A stretch of DNA of 16,651 nt from JANNSW01 sp031431235. GTDB taxonomy: Bacteria > Pseudomonadota > Alphaproteobacteria > Rhizobiales > Hyphomicrobiaceae. The translations under genes and the position numbers were made by a program. The notes below the pieces were generated by a model, which saw only the letters and a list, made by a program, of their open reading frames with translations, was not told the DNA's origin and made no database searches. Positions 12,726 through 16,651 of the stretch are shown here, one piece after another. Numbering within the stretch: the stretch's first letter is position 1; each line of letters starts with the position of its first letter. The stretch lies in NCBI GenBank assembly GCA_031431235.1, contig JANPDA010000326.1, positions 1 to 16,651 on the forward strand, given 5' to 3'.

Positions 12726-15334
12726 GGATCAGAGCGCTGCGCCTCGCCGAGACCGGCTGCTTTCGTGACGCCGTGGCGATCGAGGGCCTGTCCGGCGGCC
12801 TCGACGTGCTGGCAGGAGCCAACGAGCTGGGCAAGTCGACCCTGCTGCGCGCGCTCGAAGCGCTGCTGTTCGAGAGCTACAAGACCGACAAGACGACATT
12901 GAAGACGACGCTGCAGCCCTATCGGGGCGGCGCGCCGATGATCGAAGCCGACATCGAGACGGCAGGCTCGGTGTGGCGGCTGCGCAAACGCTTCTTCCAG
13001 GGCAAGGCCGCCGAGTTGCGCCGGACGGGGTCGAACGAGCTGCTGCGTGGCAGCGACGCCGAGCAGCGCTTGGCCGAGTTGCTGGCGGGGGCTGCCGGTG
13101 GTCATGCCCGGCTGCTCTGGGTCGGACAGCAGGAGGGCCTCAGCCCCGTCACACCGGGGGAGAGCGAGGCCGCGACGATCCGCTCGCTGCTCGCGCGGGA
13201 AGTGGCGGCGGTCACCAGCGGCCGGTTGGCGGAAGTGGTACGCGGCGCAGTCGCCACCGAGCTCGCCAAGCTCGCGACACCGAGCAATGGGCGGCCCAAG
13301 ACCGGGGGCCCCTGGAAGCAGGCGCTCGAAGAAAGCGCGGCGCTCGAGGCCTCGACCGCAGAGGCACGGCGTGCGCTCGCCGATGCCGAAGGACGGCTGG
13401 AAAGATTGGCGAGTGCGCGCGCACGCCGGCAGGACCTGGCGGACCCCTTCGTCCGCAGCCGGCACACGCAGGAGACGGCGGCTGCCGTGCAGGCGCTCGA
13501 AGCCGCGCGCGAGGCCGGCGAGAAGGCGCGCATCGCCGAAGCTGATTGGAGCCGGCTCGAAGCCGCGCGCAAGACGACCGCCGACGCCCTCGCACGCCAC
13601 ACCGCGAGCACGCTCGAGCGCGACCGCCTCGCCGGCGAGGCTCGAGCAGCGGCCGACCAGATTCAGCGCGCGGCAGCGACGCTGGCGCAAGCCGCCCGGA
13701 CTGCCGAGCTGGGCGCGGCCACTCTGGCCGAATTGCAAGCCGGCGAGCAAACCGCGCGCGTCCGGCTGGAGCGCGCGCGCCGGCGCAGCGAGATCGAGCG
13801 AGCCCAGCGCGAGCGCACCGAGCTGGCGGGCCGGCTCACCGAGATCCGCGCGCTGGTGGCAGCGGCCGGCTCGGCGCGGGCAGAGCTCGCCAGTTTCACC
13901 ATCGACGACCGCCTGATGCGCCGGATCGAGACCGAGGGACGCAGCATCGCGACCCTGGAAGCCCGGCTGGCGGCAGCCTCGACCCGCGTCGAAATTGCGC
14001 TCGATCCGGCCGGCGCCGGCCGGCTCACGATCGACGGCAGCATCGTCGCGGATGGCGCTGAGCTGCTCGCGACCGGCCCGATGACGATCTCGATTGCCGG
14101 AATCGGCCGCATCAGGCTCGAGCCCGGGACGTCGGGGGAGATCGACGAGCTCGCCGGCGACCTCGCGGCCCATCGCTCGACGCATCGCGATCTGCTCGAG
14201 CGAAGCGGGGTGTCCGACGAGGCCGGCGCCAATGAATTGCTGGCGGTGCGACGCGAGGTCGAATCCGGGCTCATGCGCACCGAGTCGCGTCTCGCCGCGC
14301 TCGCCCCCGAGGGCGAGTCGGCGATCGCCGCCCGGATCGCCGCGCTCGACGCGCTCGCCTCCGCTGCCGCTCCCCAGGAGGACCAATCGATTGCCGAGTT
14401 GGCGACCCACGCCGCCGGGATCGAGCTCGAGCGCCGTGCCGGGGAGCGGACGGCTGCTGCAGCCGCCGCGGCGCTGAACGACGCCCAACTGCAGGTCCGC
14501 GAGCTCGAGGCAGGTGGCAGGGAGCGGGAGCGCCGGATCGCCGAGCTCGCCGCGATCGCGCCCGGCCGCGACCTCGCTGACCGGCTGGCGAGCGCGCTCA
14601 CCGCGGCAGAAGCCGCCGCCAACGAGGCCCGTCGCAGTCTGGAGGCCTGGCGGGAGCGGCTGCCTTCCCCCGAGGCCGCGGCCGCCCTCGCACGCCGCCT
14701 CGACCAGGCCAAGGCGTCAGAAGCCCGCTTCGCCCACGACCTCAATGCGACCGAGGGTGAGATCGGCAAGCTCGAGGCCACGCTCGAGCGCGACAAGGAA
14801 TCCGATCTCGCCTCCCGGCTGTCCGAGCTGGAGGGACGGCTCGAGCGAGCCCGCCGGCGCCTCGCCCGGCACGAGCAGGCGGCAGCCGAGCTGATGCTCA
14901 TCCGCGACATGTTCGAGGCCGTTCGCGGCGACAGTCGCGCCAGCACGCTCGCTCCGGTGATGGCCGCGCTCGAGCCCTATCTGCATTTGGTGCTGCCGCA
15001 AGCAAGGCTCGATCTCGACGCCCGCTTTGCCGCCGGCGGCCTCGACCGTCAGGGCCTGCAGGAGCCGATCGAACGGCTGAGCGGGGGCACCAGGGAGCAG
15101 ATCGCGGTGCTGGTACGGCTCGGCTTGGCGCGGTTGTTCGCGCAGAAGGGCATGCCCGCGCCCCTCATTCTCGACGACGCGCTCGTCTATTCGGACGACG
15201 AGCGGATCGAGCGGGCGTTCGAAGCCCTCCGGCTGGCCGCCCGCCATCATCAGGTGATCGTCTTCACCTGCCGGACCCGAACGTTTGCAGCACTCGGCGG
15301 CACGCGGCTCCAACTCGGGCCCTGGTCGCCATGA
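12722..15334 (+). CDS. Rad50/SbcC/YhaN-like SMC-type ATPase
   Basis: An 870-residue ABC-type ATPase of the SbcC/Rad50 superfamily, closest by eye to the YhaN-like branch; it should form the ATP-driven partner of the upstream nuclease. The N-terminal lobe has Walker A GANELGKST (32-40) and a Q-loop WVGQQEGLSPV (133-143). Long Ala/Glu/Arg-rich coiled coils occupy about 195-420 and 480-735. The C-terminal lobe has the signature LSGGTREQ (786-793), Walker B PLILDDALVYSDDER (814-828) and a final VIVFTCRT strand (845-852). There is no CxxC zinc hook; the only Cys residues I see are 13 and 850. Between the coils, about 421-470 is a glycine-rich, beta-looking insert (VEIALDPAGAGRLTIDG onward). Start and length are fixed by the 4-nt overlap and the motif spacing. 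It is nearly twice the size of YhaN-like domains alone but shorter than E. coli SbcC (about 1050). Confidence 0.9.
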   Translation: MRIRALRLAETGCFRDAVAIEGLSGGLDVLAGANELGKSTLLRALEALLFESYKTDKTTLKTTLQPYRGGAPMIEADIETAGSVWRLRKRFFQGKAAELRRTGSNELLRGSDAEQRLAELLAGAAGGHARLLWVGQQEGLSPVTPGESEAATIRSLLAREVAAVTSGRLAEVVRGAVATELAKLATPSNGRPKTGGPWKQALEESAALEASTAEARRALADAEGRLERLASARARRQDLADPFVRSRHTQETAAAVQALEAAREAGEKARIAEADWSRLEAARKTTADALARHTASTLERDRLAGEARAAADQIQRAAATLAQAARTAELGAATLAELQAGEQTARVRLERARRRSEIERAQRERTELAGRLTEIRALVAAAGSARAELASFTIDDRLMRRIETEGRSIATLEARLAAASTRVEIALDPAGAGRLTIDGSIVADGAELLATGPMTISIAGIGRIRLEPGTSGEIDELAGDLAAHRSTHRDLLERSGVSDEAGANELLAVRREVESGLMRTESRLAALAPEGESAIAARIAALDALASAAAPQEDQSIAELATHAAGIELERRAGERTAAAAAAALNDAQLQVRELEAGGRERERRIAELAAIAPGRDLADRLASALTAAEAAANEARRSLEAWRERLPSPEAAAALARRLDQAKASEARFAHDLNATEGEIGKLEATLERDKESDLASRLSELEGRLERARRRLARHEQAAAELMLIRDMFEAVRGDSRASTLAPVMAALEPYLHLVLPQARLDLDARFAAGGLDRQGLQEPIERLSGGTREQIAVLVRLGLARLFAQKGMPAPLILDDALVYSDDERIERAFEALRLAARHHQVIVFTCRTRTFAALGGTRLQLGPWSP

Positions 15335-15445
15335 GGCGGGGCTCCAACGCATGGGACAAGCGCGACCGGGGCGAAGCGCCGCCCTTGACGCACCTCGATT
15401 GTCCGGCACAGTGCAGCTGGCACGACGCAACCCTCGAGGCGATCA

Positions 15446-16651
15446 ATGGGCGGGACGAGCAAGCGAACCTGGACAGCTCTGGGCCTGATGGCGATGCTGG
15501 CGGCTCATGCTCCGCTGCCGGCGAGCGCGGCGAGTTGCCAGAACACGGGCAATTTCAGTCGCTGGCTCGAAGCTTTCAAGGCCGAAGCCGCCGCCGAGGG
15601 CATCAGCGATCGGGCGATCCGAGCGGGCCTCGATGGCATGGCGCTCGATCCCGGCATCATCGCACGCGACCGCAAACAAGGCGTGTTCCAACTTTCCTTC
15701 CTCGAGTTCTCCGACCGGCTGATTGCCAAGTACCGGCTCGTGCAGGGCGCAAAGCTCATCAAGCAGAATGCCGCCCTGTTCCAGAAGATCGAGGCGCAGT
15801 TCGGCGTACCGGCGCCGGTGATCGTCGCTTTCTGGGGCCTCGAAACCGATTTCGGAGCGGATACGGGCAAGCTGTCGACGCTGCGCTCGCTGGCGACGCT
15901 CGCCTATGACTGCCGGCGGCCCGATCTCTTTCGCGGCGAGTTGAAGTCGGCGCTGCGCATCATCGAGCGTGGCGATCTGACGACTGCCGAGATGCTGGGC
16001 TCCTGGGCAGGCGAGCTCGGGCAGGTGCAGTTCCTCCCCTCCCACTATCTGAACCACGCCGTCGACTACGACGGCGACGGGCGCCGCCAGCTCATCAAGA
16101 GCAAGCCCGACGTGCTCGCTTCGGCGGCCAAATTTCTGGAGTTCCTGGGCTGGAAGCGCGGCGAGCCCTGGCTCGAGGAGGTGACGGTTCCAGCCGAGCT
16201 CGACTGGGCGCAGGCGGAGCTCGCGACCAAGCTTCCCCGTTCCAAATGGGCCGAATGGGGTGTCCGGCGGTCACATGGAGCCAAGCTCCCCGCCGATGGC
16301 GCGCAAGCCTCGCTGCTGCTGCCGATGGGCCGGCTCGGGCCGGCCTTCCTCGCCTATCCCAATTTCGACGTCTATCTGCAATGGAACGAGTCGCTGATCT
16401 ATTCACTGACCGCTGCCTACTATGCGACCCGACTGGCCGGCGCACCCGCCGTCAGCCGCGGTCAGCCCGGCATTCCGGCCCTCAGTCTCGAGCAGGCGCG
16501 CGAGCTGCAGAAGCAGTTGACCAAGCGCGGCCTCGATGTGGGCGAGATCGACGGCAAGCTCGGCAGCAAGACACGCGCGGCCGTCAAGATCATGCAGTTG
16601 AAGCTCGGACTACCGGCCGATTCCTATCCGACGGCCGAGCTGCTCGACCGG
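15446..16651 (+). CDS. Secreted MltB-type lytic murein transglycosylase (cut by window end)
   Basis: The gene is open to the last base; 402 residues are visible and no stop is reached. A Sec signal covers about 1-29 (TWTALGLMAMLAAHAPLPASA), so it acts on peptidoglycan in the periplasm, cleaving glycan strands to 1,6-anhydro-muropeptides. The SLT_2/MltB catalytic domain spans about 33-330: VIVAFWGLETDFGADTG (125-141, catalytic Glu133), GELGQVQFLPSHYL (189-202), DYDGDGRR (207-214), AAKFLEFLGWKRGEPW (227-242) and YPNFDVYLQWNESLIYSL (304-321). A C-terminal peptidoglycan-binding domain begins near 345 (LSLEQARELQKQLTKRGLDVGEIDGKLGSKTRAAVKIMQ). Family length suggests only a short piece is missing. 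ATG 15446 has GAGG 6-7 nt upstream and fits the signal peptide. It lies 111 nt after the ATPase gene, so it is probably separately transcribed. Confidence 0.92.
   Translation, partial: MGGTSKRTWTALGLMAMLAAHAPLPASAASCQNTGNFSRWLEAFKAEAAAEGISDRAIRAGLDGMALDPGIIARDRKQGVFQLSFLEFSDRLIAKYRLVQGAKLIKQNAALFQKIEAQFGVPAPVIVAFWGLETDFGADTGKLSTLRSLATLAYDCRRPDLFRGELKSALRIIERGDLTTAEMLGSWAGELGQVQFLPSHYLNHAVDYDGDGRRQLIKSKPDVLASAAKFLEFLGWKRGEPWLEEVTVPAELDWAQAELATKLPRSKWAEWGVRRSHGAKLPADGAQASLLLPMGRLGPAFLAYPNFDVYLQWNESLIYSLTAAYYATRLAGAPAVSRGQPGIPALSLEQARELQKQLTKRGLDVGEIDGKLGSKTRAAVKIMQLKLGLPADSYPTAELLDR

Noticed and set aside
12521..14488. 655-codon minus-strand open frame
   Set aside because: It lies opposite the nuclease and ATPase genes. 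High GC removes stop codons from the antisense frame. No domain, and composition typical of shadows.
13663..14946. 427-codon Ser/Ala/Arg-rich minus-strand open frame
   Set aside because: It is antisense to the ATPase coiled coil. The Ser/Arg runs are the complement of Ala/Glu/Arg codons.
15385..15413. Promoter for the lytic transglycosylase (TTGACG and 17 bases to ACAGTG)
   Set aside because: The -35 match is good, but the -10 is very poor, so I did not list it as a feature.

Overview
The window is GC-rich chromosomal DNA that looks like an alphaproteobacterium, most likely of the Hyphomicrobiales (Rhizobiales). Three things point that way. A DUF1674/SDHAF4-type gene sits divergent to htpX and followed by rsmB, an arrangement I recall from that order. 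There is an alphaproteobacterial-style LexA box (GTTC-N7-GTTC). Palindromic intergenic repeats begin and end in GTAGGGCG/CGCCCTAC. I do not try to name a genus. No rRNA, tRNA, CRISPR array, integrase or transposase was seen.

Layout. 1-378: no gene, one palindromic repeat element. 379-2969, minus strand: a flavodoxin-family FMN reductase, a secreted ARPP-1 domain protein, and a chimeric gene wreck that joins the Tat signal of a multicopper oxidase, out of frame, to a cytochrome c domain. Its upstream region carries nested inverted repeats. 3256-4442: a Phd/YefM antitoxin and PemK/MazF-like toxin pair, flanked by two direct copies of the 3' end of the DUF1674 gene. Only the right-hand copy belongs to an intact gene. 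4669-6959, plus strand: htpX and rsmB overlap by 4 nt. 6960-7335: two tandem copies of a 100-bp palindromic element. 7336-8959: a Nu-class (YfcG-like) glutathione S-transferase, a small putative lipoprotein on the minus strand, and a short Sel1-repeat protein. 8986-11445, minus strand: a Pro/Ala/Lys-rich single-pass membrane protein and an L-2-hydroxyglutarate-dehydrogenase-like FAD oxidoreductase. 11586-15334, plus strand: a two-gene operon for an SbcD/Mre11-like nuclease and a Rad50/YhaN-like SMC-type ATPase, which overlap by 4 nt. 15446 to the window end: a secreted MltB-type lytic transglycosylase with a C-terminal peptidoglycan-binding domain, cut by the window edge.

How the genes work together. 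Most are housekeeping or stress functions: membrane protein quality control (HtpX), 16S rRNA m5C methylation (RsmB), complex II assembly (DUF1674), thiol/redox chemistry (GST, FMN reductase), DNA end processing (SbcD/YhaN-like pair) and cell-wall turnover. The most informative regulatory signal is a perfect GAAC-N7-GAAC box 37 nt before the nuclease gene, which predicts SOS control of the nuclease/ATPase pair. The clearest rearrangements are the toxin-antitoxin cassette between DUF1674 repeats and the multicopper-oxidase/cytochrome deletion scar beside it. I found no clearly new multi-gene system. The SOS-boxed nuclease/ATPase pair, with no zinc hook and a beta-rich coiled-coil insert, is the best candidate for follow-up.
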